Positions 43,344-55,245 of a DNA stretch of 64,000 bases are shown here, piece by piece (positions within the stretch are counted from its first letter, which is position 1; each line of letters begins with the position of its first letter). The DNA comes from Margaritifera margaritifera (lineage: Eukaryota; Mollusca; Bivalvia; Unionida; Margaritiferidae). Where the stretch lies: the NCBI GenBank assembly GCA_029931535.1, contig JAQPZY010001332.1, positions 1,633,001-1,697,000 on the forward strand, read 5' to 3'. The translations under genes and the position numbers were made by a program. The notes beneath the pieces are model-generated. The model worked only from the letters and a program-made list of their open reading frames with translations. It did no database searches and was not told the origin of the DNA.

Positions 43344-44583
43344 CTGAAAAAAGAAAAAGAAGCTTATTCAAGAGAACAGTCTTGAAGGAACATAAGAGGT
43401 TGTAATCATACCATTAGCTAATAAGTTCGATGTAACATTATTGCCTTCCAATCCATTGCCACATTCCAAGTTCAGTATTACCATACTTTCAAGCAAACAT
43501 GATTTAAATTTCTCATCCCACTATAAATATGATAGATATGAAAAGTGGACGTGTTTAAATATACATCTTTATGCTAGTATAAAGAAGAAAGAAGATTCCT
43601 ACTACAAAAGACTAAAGAAGGCTGTCCAAAATAGATTGGGATCTGAGGCTATAGTGACGAGCGTATGAGCCTTAACCTTCAGTGCTTTCAAGGACTTGAC
43701 TAGAAGGTGCGCCCAGGAAAACACACAAATCACAACTCCTGACACACCAGCGTCAAGGGGGTGGGGGGTGGGGGTAAGGGCTATACCATAAGTGTACTTG
43801 ACCTTATGGCGCATGAGATAAAAAGTATCCATGGGAACAGTAGATCCTCCCAAATTCAAAAGCTTTAACCACTTTCTGACCTTGACATTTCACCTTCAAG
43901 GGAAAACAATCTCAATTACAGTTCCATCCGGTCAAAGGATAAGGATAATCAATTGGGCGAACAAGACACATTCATTTCTCATATTGTCGTTGATTTTCTA
44001 ATATCATGCTATATACTATTTTCGTTTTAAATAGGTCACTGCACCATCAGTCAGTAGTTTATTGTGGTAGTTTTTATTTGATCTTAACTAATAACAAAAT
44101 ATGTCAACAATGTTTCCTTTTCAGGAAATAAATAAGAAAATTATTAATCAACAGAAAAGTTATCAAAGATCTACTTTCTCTTTTCCCCAATGCATATATA
44201 AATCGCCTACGTCTAATACCAGAAGCTGAATCACGTCCTGTTTGGCTGAATAAAGTCGTCAAATTGATGACGGTTCACAGTGATGCAAGCATAGCCACAT
44301 GATTGACCTTGTTGACATATTGTTGTATTGAAACCTTGCAATTGTCCCGGTATGTTACAATCATGTCTTGCTAGCATTGATATAATTAATGACATGACAA
44401 AATATATTAATGAAATTGTGCCAGTAATTCATGTTAATTATTAGATTACGAGAAAATCTGTAATGAATAAATAATTGGCAATTACATTTTGTACTTAACA
44501 ATGAGGGAACTAAGGTAGTGCAAATGTAATAGCGATGTTTCCAGAAAACATAATATAGCTGCATTTAGAAGTACAGAATCTAT
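43203..44583. repeat. Unit 13, partial boundary unit
   Basis: Holds exon copy 13 and about 1.2 kb of recognisable but diverged unit sequence. It lacks the microsatellite (only 'cactataaatatgatagatat' remains) and ends near 44583, where the degenerate 125-140 bp repeat begins. Confidence 0.8.
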
Positions 44584-45060
44584 GTTAAATGTAGGTCACA
44601 ATGACATTGTTTTATTGTAAGGGTGTGGTACTAATAGAGATGCGTACAATCTTAATTTGATGATTCTGGAAGGAACAGCGCTTGAGATTAACCCAAGCCA
44701 GTGAAGCATGAACTATGTGGCACAGTGACATTCGTTTGTTATGAGGGTGTAGTATTCATCAAGATACATCCCATCACCAAGTTTTGGGGTTATGAACTGA
44801 ATGCAAAAGCCTAACCTCACCCAGTAGAATGTGAAATGCAGGTCACCATGATCTTTTGCTCTAAAGGTGTGCTATCTAGTAAAGCATACAATCATCTAGT
44901 TTGATGATACTACCAGGAACAGTGATTGAGAAATAAACTTGAAACAAAACTTAACCGAAGACATTGAAGCATAAAATGTAGGTTACAGTGACCTATGTTT
45001 GTCATGAGTGAGTTGTACAAATCAAGATGCATTCCATGGATGATTCCAGCTATACAATTT
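44584..45060. repeat. Degenerate ~125-140 bp tandem repeat
   Basis: The motif 'taggtcacagtgacatt...tatgagggtgtagta' recurs near 44592, 44717, 44840 and 44980. Isolated related pieces occur near 46986 and 48597. No coding content was seen. Confidence 0.65.
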
Positions 45061-45447
45061 CCGGGCCCCTGTCCCTAGAACTGGGAGTTTTGTGCTATGA
45101 AAAGATCATTTAGCAGAATTTTTAACACATTGGGGGGTATCCGTTTTTAAACTCCTGACCTTCATCAAACACATTCAGATGTTCCTTTGTAGCAGATAAA
45201 CATAAGACTTCAACAAGATAACAATACATTTTAAATTGCAAGACAGTGAAAACAGTTGTGAAGTTATTAGTTGAATTACCTAATTGTTTCATATCAGCTA
45301 CATTGTAAAATTTACACATATTATTATTATTACTGTTCCTAAGTCTGGAATGTTTGTAAAAGTTGCAGCTCCAGAGTTTATTTGTTCAGACTGAAATGAC
45401 TTTCCGGAAGAAACATTTTATATATTAATTTTTCTAAATTCTTTTTT

Positions 45448-45450
<3 letters not shown>

Positions 45451-45528
<78 letters not shown>
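45451..45528. repeat. (TA)n microsatellite
   Basis: An almost pure TA tract of about 78 bases lies inside intron 1, unrelated in position to the unit microsatellites. Confidence 0.95.
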
Positions 45529-45530
<2 letters not shown>

Positions 45531-45539
45531 TTCATTTGT

Positions 45540-45990
45540 ATCTCATAGGAGATGAGCATTGCTTTTCGTTCTTTTATTATTATTATGATTATTATATGGA
45601 TTTGTGTATAGCACAAATCAAACCTAGCTGTATAATCTTGTTGTTTGGCACTTACTGGTGTTATTGAAATAAAGGTGCTCCCATGTGGAATCTTAAATTA
45701 CTTTCACATCGAATTAAAATTAATTTCTTTATCACCGGGAATGAGCATTGTTTGTAGTGCTACTCGTAGTTATTTTGTTCTTTGACATAAAAACAGCTTT
45801 TAAGTGCAATTCCTTAACATGAGACAGTGCTGTCAACAAATGTATATGTTTCTTAATCCAACATAATATACAGTTTGCCTGCACGATAATACGATACAAT
45901 TGTTTGCCACTTACAGGTGTTATTGAAATAAAAATGCTCCCATATGGAATCTTTAACTACTTTCACATCAAATCACAGTTCTTTTCCAAA
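45540..45990. repeat. Imperfect local duplication
   Basis: The segment 'ggtgttattgaaataaa(g/a)(g/a)tgctccca' and its flank occur at about 45655-45715 and again at 45915-45975. A shorter 'atgagcattg' piece recurs at 45553 and 45740. This is a decayed tandem duplication with no coding content seen. Confidence 0.55.
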
Positions 45991-46703
45991 GGATTGGAAT
46001 CTTTTGCAACAAATTTACCTAGTCCTAACAATAAGACTTCGCACTGCTATTTATACTTGCGAACCCCCAACAGTATAAACATCTTACCCAGAAGACACAC
46101 TTCAGCAAACCAGAATAGAATATTATATCCTCTTATCAATAAAAATGTACGAAATAGAATGTCATAAAAAATAAAACATGGTTCGGTTCATTACAAGCAA
46201 AGTTATACAAAAATTCATTTAGTGCCAAGACGAAACCACGTGACTCCAGGTGTACATTTACCTTGGCAGACGAATTTGTTCAATTTAAGCAAATCAGAGC
46301 ACATACTGTGATTATTGATATATACTAGTATGTATTGTCAACCATCCAAACTGCTACTGAAAAATAATTGATCTAATTCAGGAAGGAATAGTGCTGCAAC
46401 TTCAGTTCGGAAGCTGTCTGCTCTTTGGTGACTTCTGGAAAAGATAACAAGGTAAATTTACGGTTCCGATCTGGTAACATTTGTTCTGGATATCAATGAA
46501 AGGAGGGGCAAATACTGGCACTCTAGTTTTACTAACTTTTAATTTGGACATTTTAAAATAAAAATGTTGGGGCCGCCAATGAAAACGTGGACCACCAGCC
46601 GGCCTTAATTACTGTAACAGAATCATCCATACATCCCTTCGCAAAGTTTCATGAATCTAGGTATAACAGTATATATGCAGAGTGCAAAAGCTTATTTGAT
46701 CCT

Positions 46704-46933
46704 AATGTTGTTTTTGTTTCTGTGGGCTTAATGCCAATGTTCAGCACATGATAGGCTATACATGGCAGCCAGTATATCAGGAAGAGCCATCAATCCACAA
46801 AAAGAAACCGGCAAGCTTTCTCCAATACCCACATTGCCCAAGCTCAAAACTCGAAACCACGCGGACAGACATGAGATGTCAGTGATCTGTAAAGGCAAGC
46901 ACCTTAGACCACTTGGCCACCTGCGGCCCCATA
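46704..46933 (-). mobile_element. tRNA-derived SINE (V/Meta-SINE style)
   Basis: On the minus strand the element begins ggggccgcaggtggccaagt, with a Pol III A box (tggccaagtgg) and a B box (ggtttcgag). It ends with a conserved-looking tail (gtgctgaacattggcattaa, then gcccacagaaacaaaaacaac-like sequence). Flanking tgatcct at 46697-46703 and 46934-46940 fits a 7-base target duplication. The tail matches the style known from mollusc SINEs; the exact family is inferred. Confidence 0.75.
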
Positions 46934-49640
46934 TGATCCTGAGCTAAACACAATAACTGAACCTATGCCAGCTAAATGCCAAATGTAGGTTACAGTGACA
47001 TTCCTTTATGGTATGGGTGTGGCAGTAATAGAAACGCATACCATAATATGCACCATTCCCTCAATAACTCACGCCCGGATAACTCGCGAACTCACCTATT
47101 ACGCTGGGTCAGGCGTGGATTTAATTTTTTTCACACGAAAATACTCCAAAAATTGGCCCATATTTGTTAAACGTGAAGAAAATTGCAATCAAAATTGTAA
47201 AATGAAATCTAGATACATCGCTTGTTTTATTGTCAAGAATGGTGGTTAGTACATGCAGATTTCAATTAATATCATGAAATTCTCAACTTTAAATAAGAAG
47301 TAAATATTTTTAATAAATTTTCGTTCCAAACAACATTCCCAGTACACTGTAAATAATAATAATTGTTGAAATCTCGACTAATGAAAATGCTGTTAATGCC
47401 TACTGGTGGCAACACTTTAATAAACAAATACCAAATAAATAAGTTTTTTCTTTTAATTCGGTTTCAGTGTAATCATCATAAATGCAATATGCCCTCTTGT
47501 ATCCAAACATAAAAAATGTAAATCTGCCATCACAGCTCTGTCTGCGAGTGTTTCTGTGAGAACTTAATTAAGTGCCGACAGTATTTTGATCTCTGACTTA
47601 TGGAAATAGCTGTTGTATTGTTACATTCAATTAAAAGCAAATCTGCATTATATTATCACGCTAATTATGTCTTTTGTATCAAATCAAATAAAGAGGGTGG
47701 AATAAAAAAAAAGTTAGAAGGCATGCAAATCCTACACGCACAAGAGCTAGCAAGAGCGGTCATATGTCAGGTCAGCTCCTTTCAATTGATCAATCGAACA
47801 GTTTTAAATAATATTATCCAAGTAACATAATTAAACTACCTTAAATTAGCCTACTCATTCACAAGTGTGATAAAAGATAGCAAGGCAACCAAGCAAAATG
47901 AGTACTATGGTGAATAGCGATACGGCTCATTATGGAGAAGCGAGTTTCAGAGTTTTTAGTGAACTTAAATTTCTTAAATTGGCACTCAGAGATTTCCTCA
48001 AGGATGAGAAATGTCACTATTAATTGCAATGAAATCACTGCATCAATATTTTCCTAATAAAACAAACAAAAGGAATCAAGTTTTGAGGTTGACGTTGTTT
48101 CTCCAAATAAATATCCCTAGTTTATTAAAACGTGGAGTCTTGTTTTGTTGTGCATCAACAACAACAGAAAGCAGTGACATAATGCACAATGCTTTTGCAT
48201 ACACGTGATGGTTGTTAAAAGCTCTTGGAGTGATGTTGTTAACGATCTTAAAAATAAAGGTAATTTATACAACAAAGTAAACAAGATCATTAAGAGCTCT
48301 TTATTGACAATTATTCCCAACGCCGCGATTGTAAAAGAAGTATTCGGGCATTAAACTGCCAAGTCACACCCCTTCCACAGGTTTTCTCAATGTCCAGCAG
48401 GGGTGGCATCCCCTTCTTAATTTTGATGCGTTCCATCGGTAAATCGTGCCCTCGCTTATGGTACAGTCTATATTTTTGGACCCCATTGTGCTAGAGTTGT
48501 CGACGGAGAGATGTAGATGGATGAGTATAGCATAACCTGAGCTTGAGAAACAAACTGAAACCACAAAATTTAACCAAAGTCAATGAAGCTTGAGATATAG
48601 GTCAGAGTGACACACTTTTGTAATGATGGTATAGTACTCATCAAGATACATGCCCTCAGTACGTTTTATGATTTCAGGTATAACAGTATTTATACAGTCT
48701 AAAAAAAATTGAGCTAAATGCAAAAACTTAACCAAGAATGTACTATTCACGTACATGTATGGACAAAATCTGCCCTCCCCCCCCCCCCTCAGCCCCTTCC
48801 ATGGAGGTAGGTACTATCAAGTCCACTCCAAACTGTTGCCTAGGACCTAGGAAGAAAAAATGGATGTCATTCAATGATGGTGCGCATATGTGTATCCTTT
48901 TATCTGTGCAGATGCCATGGGTACACTACATGTATCTTAACTCTACTTCATAAAGGTGACCTAACAATCTTAGGAGGATAATTATTTAGCTTAATACAAT
49001 TTCTACAGAGGTTATTTTCTATCCTGTCAATGATGAACATTTCGAAGTTCTCAACAAGGTTGGACCAAAAATATCAACTCTCAGACCACTCAGAAAATAA
49101 ACTACTGTCCTACTAAGCCTTTTCTACCACAGATAGGATAGCTTAACCTCAGCCTTGTGCAACATGCAAGTTACAGAATGCTTATGTGGATAGTGAATGT
49201 TTAAAGAGTACACTAACAAACCATGAGTGACTAATTCTCCACTATTTAAACACTCTCTAATAAATACATTTTCTGGTCCTGAGCGCATCTGGCACTAACT
49301 GCTGTACTGATTCAGAACTGACTGATAGTAAAATGTTCATACAAGAATTTGGAAGGTGTATTTGTATCAAACTACTTTACATAATGTAAGATTTACATGA
49401 ATAAGCATTTGCAGACTAGACATCATGGAGTCTCTAAGTGCAATCAATGTAGTCATTTTGTATTTTGTTGGTTTTGATGACATTCTTAACACATTACTGA
49501 CTATATCATGCACAGGAAACAGTACAACATAGTTAAATATAGAAAAAGTATATTAAGCAAATCATCAATTTGCTTCAGCTCTAAGAATGAAATTAAATTC
49601 AGATCAAAATCTAGATGTTGCATTCCTGCTGTTAGCTTAC
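46934..49640. other. Intronic stretch without a recognised gene
   Basis: Contains isolated pieces of the 125-140 bp repeat (46976-47040, 48590-48720), a C-run at about 48777-48788 and a T/A-rich background. A minus-strand frame at 48364-48564 ends with a plausible-looking peptide, but no splice sites or family could be assigned. Confidence 0.5.
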
Positions 49641-49770
49641 TCTGTGTGCGTATTCCAGCTGGAGTGCCAACACCATTCAAGTAATAATTATCAAGACCTG
49701 TACATATACTTATTTTTCCACCATCACACACAGCATGCCAGGATGTTTTGTGATACGTCTGGCTACATTA
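49641..49770 (-). pseudogene. Decayed module exon in intron 1
   Basis: The minus strand reads a broken version of the array module. CDGGK aligns with CNGGK, ICTGLDNYYLNGVG aligns with the VCGSGYYDSNGVN loop, and GIRTQ aligns with GTCTA. The sixth cysteine is now arginine (CGC), the second cysteine is not seen, and an in-frame TAA lies just upstream of the first cysteine. A good donor (cacaga before gtaagc) remains in the same phase 1 as the functional exons, but no strong acceptor is visible. It is best read as a former exon of the same gene; the upstream limit is approximate. Confidence 0.65.
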
Positions 49771-49859
49771 ATTTAAGCAGTTTTGAGAGGTTATGTTATT
49801 GTAACGTTACTGTAAATACAATATTTTTCTTGGGTGACAATAGACAATATTTTTTGAAA

Positions 49860-51600
49860 TTCATGTTGGAGATCATTTTGGACCAACTAGATCTCATAAT
49901 AATTCTTTTAGCAACAATCACGTGTCAATATGACCATCTGTTCTGCAGTAGTGATAATAAGATTTTCAAGATGGTTACCAATCCAACAATAATGGAGGTT
50001 TGATCTGCACCAATTTTATTTAGAATCAACTAGACATCATGACGAGTCTTTTAATTAAAACCCCATGTCAACACAACAATCCATTCTAGAGTAATTTTTT
50101 TAATTAATTGAATGATCACATTTTTTCAGCATAAAAGGAAAGCAGATTGGGCCCGCAAGAGATAGTGATGCAGATAAATCAGTGCCTGTCTCTCTATCTC
50201 TTTTTAGAGCATGCTTACAGTAGTCATAAACAGTAAACCATGCCCATTTTTTCTGGACCACATCCACTCCACAGTAGTCATAGGATGCGACTCCATGAGA
50301 AAGCTTGGTTTGCAGATGAGGTCTCCATGAGACACCGCTGTACTACACCAATGACAAGATTTTTAAGATGCCTGCCATAAGAAGACTTATGGTAAAAACT
50401 CAATGTATGATTTTAAATATAGAAGTAGCAATAAAATGTTCTAGATGGCCATTATATTTAAGACCAACTAGATACCAGAAGAAGTCTTCTGGTGAAACCC
50501 CATGCTGATATAATATTCCGTTTAAGAGTAGTAGCAATAACAAGATTTTCAAGATGGCTGGTGTGGTGACGATATTGGAAATCAGATTGGTACCATTTTC
50601 ATTCAGGACCAACTAGACATCGTAAGAAGTAATTTAGTGATAACTCCATGCTTATAGGACCATCCATACAGGAGGAGTAGTGATAAAACGATTTTCAAGA
50701 TGTCAACAGTGGTGGCCATACTGGATACCTGGGTGGCACCATTTTCACTTTGGACCAACCAAACATCTTAAGAATTCTTCTAGTAAAAACCCTATGCAGA
50801 TATAATTTTCCATTCAGGCTGAGTAGCAATAACATGATTCTCACGATGGCGGCCATTGCAGCCATATTGGATGTCAAATAGGTACCATTTTCGTTTAATG
50901 AAAACACCATGTAGATATGATCATCCATACAGGAGAGCTAGTGATAACATTTTCAAGATGGCTGCTAGGGTGTCCATATTGGATGTCCGAGTGGAACCAT
51001 TTTCCTTTAGAACCAACTAGACATTATCAAAAGTCTTCAGATTGGCACCATTTTCACTTAATTCCAGCTAGACCTCATGAGAAGTCCTTTAGTGAAACCC
51101 ATGTTGATAACCATCTGTTCAGGAGGAATATCAATAACAAGATATTACAGTTGGCCATGATGGTGCCCATACTGAATATCCAAGCGGAACCATTTTCATT
51201 TATGACTAACTAGGCATCATAAGAATTCTTCTGGTGAAAACCAAATGTCAATATGACTTTCCATTCAGGAATAATAGCAACCGCAATATTTTCACGATGG
51301 CTGCCATGGTGGCCATATTAGATTCCAGATCAGCACTATTTTCATTTAGGACCAACTAGACATCTTAAGAAGTCTTTTAGCAAAAACCCCATGTTGATAT
51401 AACCATCCATTCAGGAGTAGTAGCAATAACAAGATTTTTAAGACGCCGGCTGTGGTAGCCATATTTTATGTGCGAGCAGCACCATTTTCATTTAGGACCA
51501 ACTAGACCTTGGGATGAATGTGTGTAAGTTTCATTGAAGTTTTCCAAGTAGTTTAGAAGGAGTGGCGATAACAAACGGACGGACGGAGAGCTAAAAGCTC
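49860..51600. repeat. ~145 bp minisatellite block
   Basis: About ten imperfect monomers carry 'ggaccaactagacatcat', 'agaagtcttttagtgaaaac' and 'caagatggctgccat'. Anchors lie near 49879, 50022, 50460, 50608, 50753, 51010, 51200, 51350 and 51498, most 143-150 apart. It ends with an 'acggacggacgga' segment, a style common in mollusc genomes. Confidence 0.75.
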
Positions 51601-51984
51601 AACAAAGTGATTGGCACATTTTGTATATATGTCAAGTTCAGAAATTCAAAATAACCACGCAGAACTAGCTGTCCTCTACAAGATGCACCTCTGAAGTAAT
51701 GCTTAGTTATGTACTCTCAAACTCCAAAAAAGTGGAACCAATAACAGATTTTTCAAGATGGCCACCAGATAGTACATAATTATTGTGCCGTTTTTAATTA
51801 TATTTGCAGAAAGGGAAAAAATGTTACAGAACAAGAAAGAGTGACAGAGTCAACCAGAACCCTGCAATGCAACAAAATGTTAACATGAGTACTGTAAATG
51901 GCACAGTATATGCCCACCTGATGTTAAATAGACTTCTAAGTAGATGAGTGAAATTTGTATACTGAAATCAGTTTTATTCTTTCA

Positions 51985-52565
51985 ACTACAGTGATCTAGA
52001 CCTTTGACCTTCTGAACCCAAAATCAACAGGCTCCTTCCTTACCCTAAGTGTAAGTCATCAAAAAAGTTACGGTCCAGATCTGTGATGTAGATTTGTAGT
52101 TACTGTGTGAAAACCATTTTTCGTTTTTCGGTGACAGTGACCATGACCTTTTATCCCCAAATCAATAAAGTTCTTCTCAACCCCAAGTGTAAGCCATCCA
52201 CAATGCTTGGTACAGGTCTGTGATGTAGAACTAATGCTATTATGCAGAAACACTTTTCTTCTTTCAGTCAGTGACCTTGACCTTTGCCTTTTCATCCTGA
52301 AATCAACAGGCTTTTTGCGTACCCCAATTGCAAGCTATCAACAAATATTGGTAACTGTTTATGGTGGTGAACACGAGTTATTGTGCAGAAACCAATTTCT
52401 TCTTTCAGTCACAGTTACCCTGAACTTGGAGCTTTTGACCCCAAAGTAGATAGGGTTATTCCTTACCCTAAGTCCAAGCCATCCGCAAAGTGTAGTTACT
52501 GTAGACGGTGGACAACCTCGAGTTATTATGCAGAAATGAAATTTGTAACAGATGGACAGATAGAT
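51985..52565. repeat. ~140 bp 'gtgaccttgacc' repeat block
   Basis: About four monomers (anchors near 51991, 52134, 52271 and 52418) contain 'gtgaccttgacctttg', 'caaaatcaacaggct' and 'taagtgtaagccatc'. No coding function. Confidence 0.7.
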
Positions 52566-52659
52566 GGACAACATTATAACATAATATGCCCACCTCATGG
52601 CAGGCATATAAAAAAGAAATGTCATAACTCGGCCAAAAAGGAACAACACAAAATGTATT

Positions 52660-53000
52660 AAAGGCACATGTAAGTGTATGAAACAGTGTTCATGCCAAAC
52701 TGCATCAGAATATTTTACATGGTTCCTGAGCTAGGCGGTTACAAGCAACATCCCAAGTCAGGATTTGAAATTATTTGTCTAGGGCATTAACTCTATCCAA
52801 AACTGAGTTGAGACAAAACCCATAAAAAGGCACATCTAAGTTTATGGGTCCTTTTAAAACACCAAACTGCATCAGATTATGCTGAATGGTTCCTGGGCTA
52901 TGCTGGTTGCAAGGATCTGCTGTACTGGAGATTTAAAATGGATCGAAAAAGAGATACAAATCAATCAAAACTGGAATAGAAAAGACAAAACCATTGAAAG
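52660..53000. repeat. Imperfect duplicated segment
   Basis: The sequence 'ccaaactgcatcaga(a/t)tat' with flanking 'aaaggcacat(g/c)taagt(g/t)tatg' occurs at about 52663-52740 and again at 52830-52910. Non-coding. Confidence 0.55.
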
Positions 53001-53271
53001 GTACATCCTCAAGTAAGAAGCAATTAACCTACCAAAAGACATTTATTTATGGGTAAGGGTTGGTTTGCTATGGGTGGTTATAAATGTGAATGGATGGACA
53101 GACAAATGTATGGATGAATGGTGATTAGTATAGGTCTACTGCATCTCAATGCAGATCCCCAAATGTACAAAAGACAGGTAATTAAAAATCAATTTAGTTA
53201 AAAGGTTTTATTGGATCTATTCTCATAAATAAAACTGTATCCCTATAAGTTTCTATGTTGTAATTGCTCAC

Positions 53272-53458
53272 TTTGCTCACACAATCCTCCAAGTTCAGCA
53301 CTATTAGTGTCATAGAATCCTCCTGCACATACACAAACCCCTGGAGCTCCAATATTACCAGAACATGTTGCACTTGGTTGTGTGCAGTTACCATTCTCAG
53401 TGCAATTTTCACCCAAGTTGGCCTTGGTATATGGTAGGATACTGAGCAGCAGGAACAG
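53272..53458 (-). CDS. Signal-peptide exon with first EGF/EB-like module
   Basis: Read on the minus strand, a strong acceptor (tattcctttttttcag) precedes a phase-0 exon of 187 bases. It begins with a leucine-rich core (LFLLLSILPYTKA) that looks like the hydrophobic part of a signal peptide, with likely cleavage after the TKA alanine. A six-cysteine module follows: C-x5-C-x6-C-x8-C-V-C-x15-C. The exon ends ...GAG CAA A before gtgagc, which is phase 1 like all downstream module exons. An in-frame ATG at 53494-53492 would allow this to be the first coding exon without the upstream intron. The pyrimidine-rich acceptor suggests instead that the initiating Met lies in a small upstream exon I could not locate. 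An alternative donor seven bases earlier would remove the sixth cysteine's context and is less likely. The C3-C4 loop is longer here than in the array modules, so this is a diverged N-terminal member. Confidence 0.75.
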
Positions 53459-53494
53459 CTGAAAAAAAGGAATAGTAACATATTTATCAGCCAA

Positions 53495-54072
53495 AAGAAA
53501 AAAAATAAGAAAGCTTATAGTGATAATTTAGATTATCCGTTCACCATCTTTTTGAATAATTCATTCAGACTTAAATGACAAGATTGCCATAGCCTGTATT
53601 TTGAGCCCACTCCAAAGCTTCATTCCAAATTCAACAAAGGTGGAATAAATACTGTATATTAAAGCAAAAATCGTTAACACTGAGGTAAACCTAGAGTGTG
53701 AATACACGTATGGACGGACATGCATATGGACACCAAAATGATTGCTACTGTATGTCAAGCTCCGACATGGTGGGCTCAATAGCAGAGTGGATCAATGTCC
53801 CTTATTTGTAACTTAAACATGGAAGGACATAAAATAGCAAAAACTGTGTGAAAAGACATAAAATAACAATACATGTAATAATGTGCAATTTTGCCTTTCT
53901 TTTGCTACTGAGTATACAATAACCTTTTATTTGTATGCACCCGAATTGTCACAATTTCTGAGCAAATTTAAATGGCATTTTTGACCATTTTAAGATCTGA
54001 TCTTTTCCTTTTCATGTTCTTGTGCATGAATTATGTCAAATACACTTGAACACCAAAAATATTAGTCTATAC
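53495..54072. other. Region immediately upstream of the signal exon
   Basis: This would hold either the promoter (if translation starts at 53494) or the intron leading from an unseen first exon. I see a pyrimidine-rich tract on the minus strand next to the exon but no convincing core promoter or initiating exon. Confidence 0.4.
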
Positions 54073-54643
54073 TTATATAAATCTTCCTGAGGCCCTCAAG
54101 ACTGACTGTGCTAAGGCTCCAGGAGAAATACCAGGAACAGTCCTGAGGCCCTCACGACTGACTGTGCCAAGGATCAGATCGATGAAAATTGTGTACATTT
54201 TGGAGTTCTGTTCCTGGTATTTCTCCTGGAGTTGACGCACTACAAACACAACACCTATGGTCCCTGGTCCTTTCCTGAAACCACACTGACTCCCAGGCAG
54301 AAGCCCTTGATTGAAGTGATACAGAAGGTGGTCCAGCAGAATTATGTCTGTTGCTTTTCCTCTTGTACAAGTGGACGATGGATGCATCCTTGTACTCCTG
54401 GGATATAGTTCCTTGAGTCCCCTCTGACTGGAAGAGTTCAGTTGGTTTCTAAGCCATGTGCTAGCTTCCAGCTTTGTAGTCTTCTGCTGGTGTATCATAT
54501 GTTCCAGGTGCTTCATCATTTGACAGCATGTCAATTGCTTTCTTGGTTTCATTCAGAGTTGGAGGATCAGCAGGTGATATGTTGATTTCCACTTGGGGCA
54601 GTTGATCAATTGCCGCCTCACTGATACATGACTGCTTATTCAT
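54073..54643 (-). mobile_element. Non-LTR retrotransposon (LINE) RT fragment, broken
   Basis: Two minus-strand frames join across a frameshift. 54643-54461 reads a linker typical before the RT domain, ending EAPGTYDTPAEDYKAGS, like the SGKAPGxDxIPAE(I/V)YK motif. 54552-54073 carries LLPGSQCGFRKGPGTI and RQLQEKYQEQ followed by IFIDL and TVSREGL, typical of metazoan LINE reverse transcriptases. The stretch that should link FIDL to TVSREGL is deleted. A segment of about 55 bp containing 'cctgaggccctca' and 'gactgactgtgc' is repeated at 54087 and 54142. It is inactive. Confidence 0.8.
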
Positions 54644-55005
54644 GTTATTGAAGTGCTGCAGTATTCCGTGAGCAGTGTGGTGCCATCAGCACTCAGAATT
54701 GGAGATGTTCCTGGTGAGTGTGGCCCATCGTATTCAAGGCATCAAAGAAGGTCCTCAAGACATTCCTGTGTATAACTGAATCTCATCAGTTTTGTTGCTC
54801 AACCATGCATCCTGCAACTCTCTGGTTTGCATTGGACAGTTCTCTTGATGTTAAAGGTTGCTTTTTTAAATCTAATGAGAATCCCATCCCTCGAAGGGAA
54901 TTCCCATGAATTCATGACACGACCATTTCTTCTTTTTAACTACTGAGTGTTGAAACCGTCTCTAATATTCTTTAGCAAGAAAACGATGACAGGAGGTATG
55001 ATTGG
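54644..55005. other. No recognised gene
   Basis: Possibly further decayed LINE sequence adjoining the RT fragment; I could not assign motifs. Confidence 0.35.
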
Positions 55006-55245
55006 TACTATTTTCATTTATAATCAACTACACCTCATAAGAAGTCTTTTGATAAAAACCCTATGTCTAAATAACCACCTATTCTGGAGGAGCAGCAATA
55101 ACAAGATCTAAAAGATGGCCATCACAATATCAGCACCATTTTAATTTAGGACCAACTAAGTACCATATGAAGACTTCTGGTGAAAACCCCATTTCAATAC
55201 ATCCGTCCATTTAAAAAGAGTAGTGATAATACGATTTCCATAAAG
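55005..55245. repeat. Two further monomers of the ~145 bp minisatellite
   Basis: The motifs 'caactacacctcataagaag' and 'ggaccaactaagtacc', 'gatggcc' and 'agtagtgataa' match the 49.86-51.6 kb block. Confidence 0.65.

Larger units (their letters stand above)
43344..53271 (-). other. Intron 1 of the modular gene (about 9.9 kb)
   Basis: This lies between the signal exon and the first array exon (copy 13). It contains the leftover flank of unit 13, a degenerate 125-140 bp repeat block, a long TA tract, a SINE, a decayed module exon and two minisatellite blocks, all listed separately. No other intact exon with the module's cysteine spacing was found on either strand. Confidence 0.6.

Noticed and set aside
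48364..48564. Minus-strand frame ending in a plausible-looking peptide
   Set aside because: No homologue recognised, and no acceptor or donor that would place it in the modular gene.
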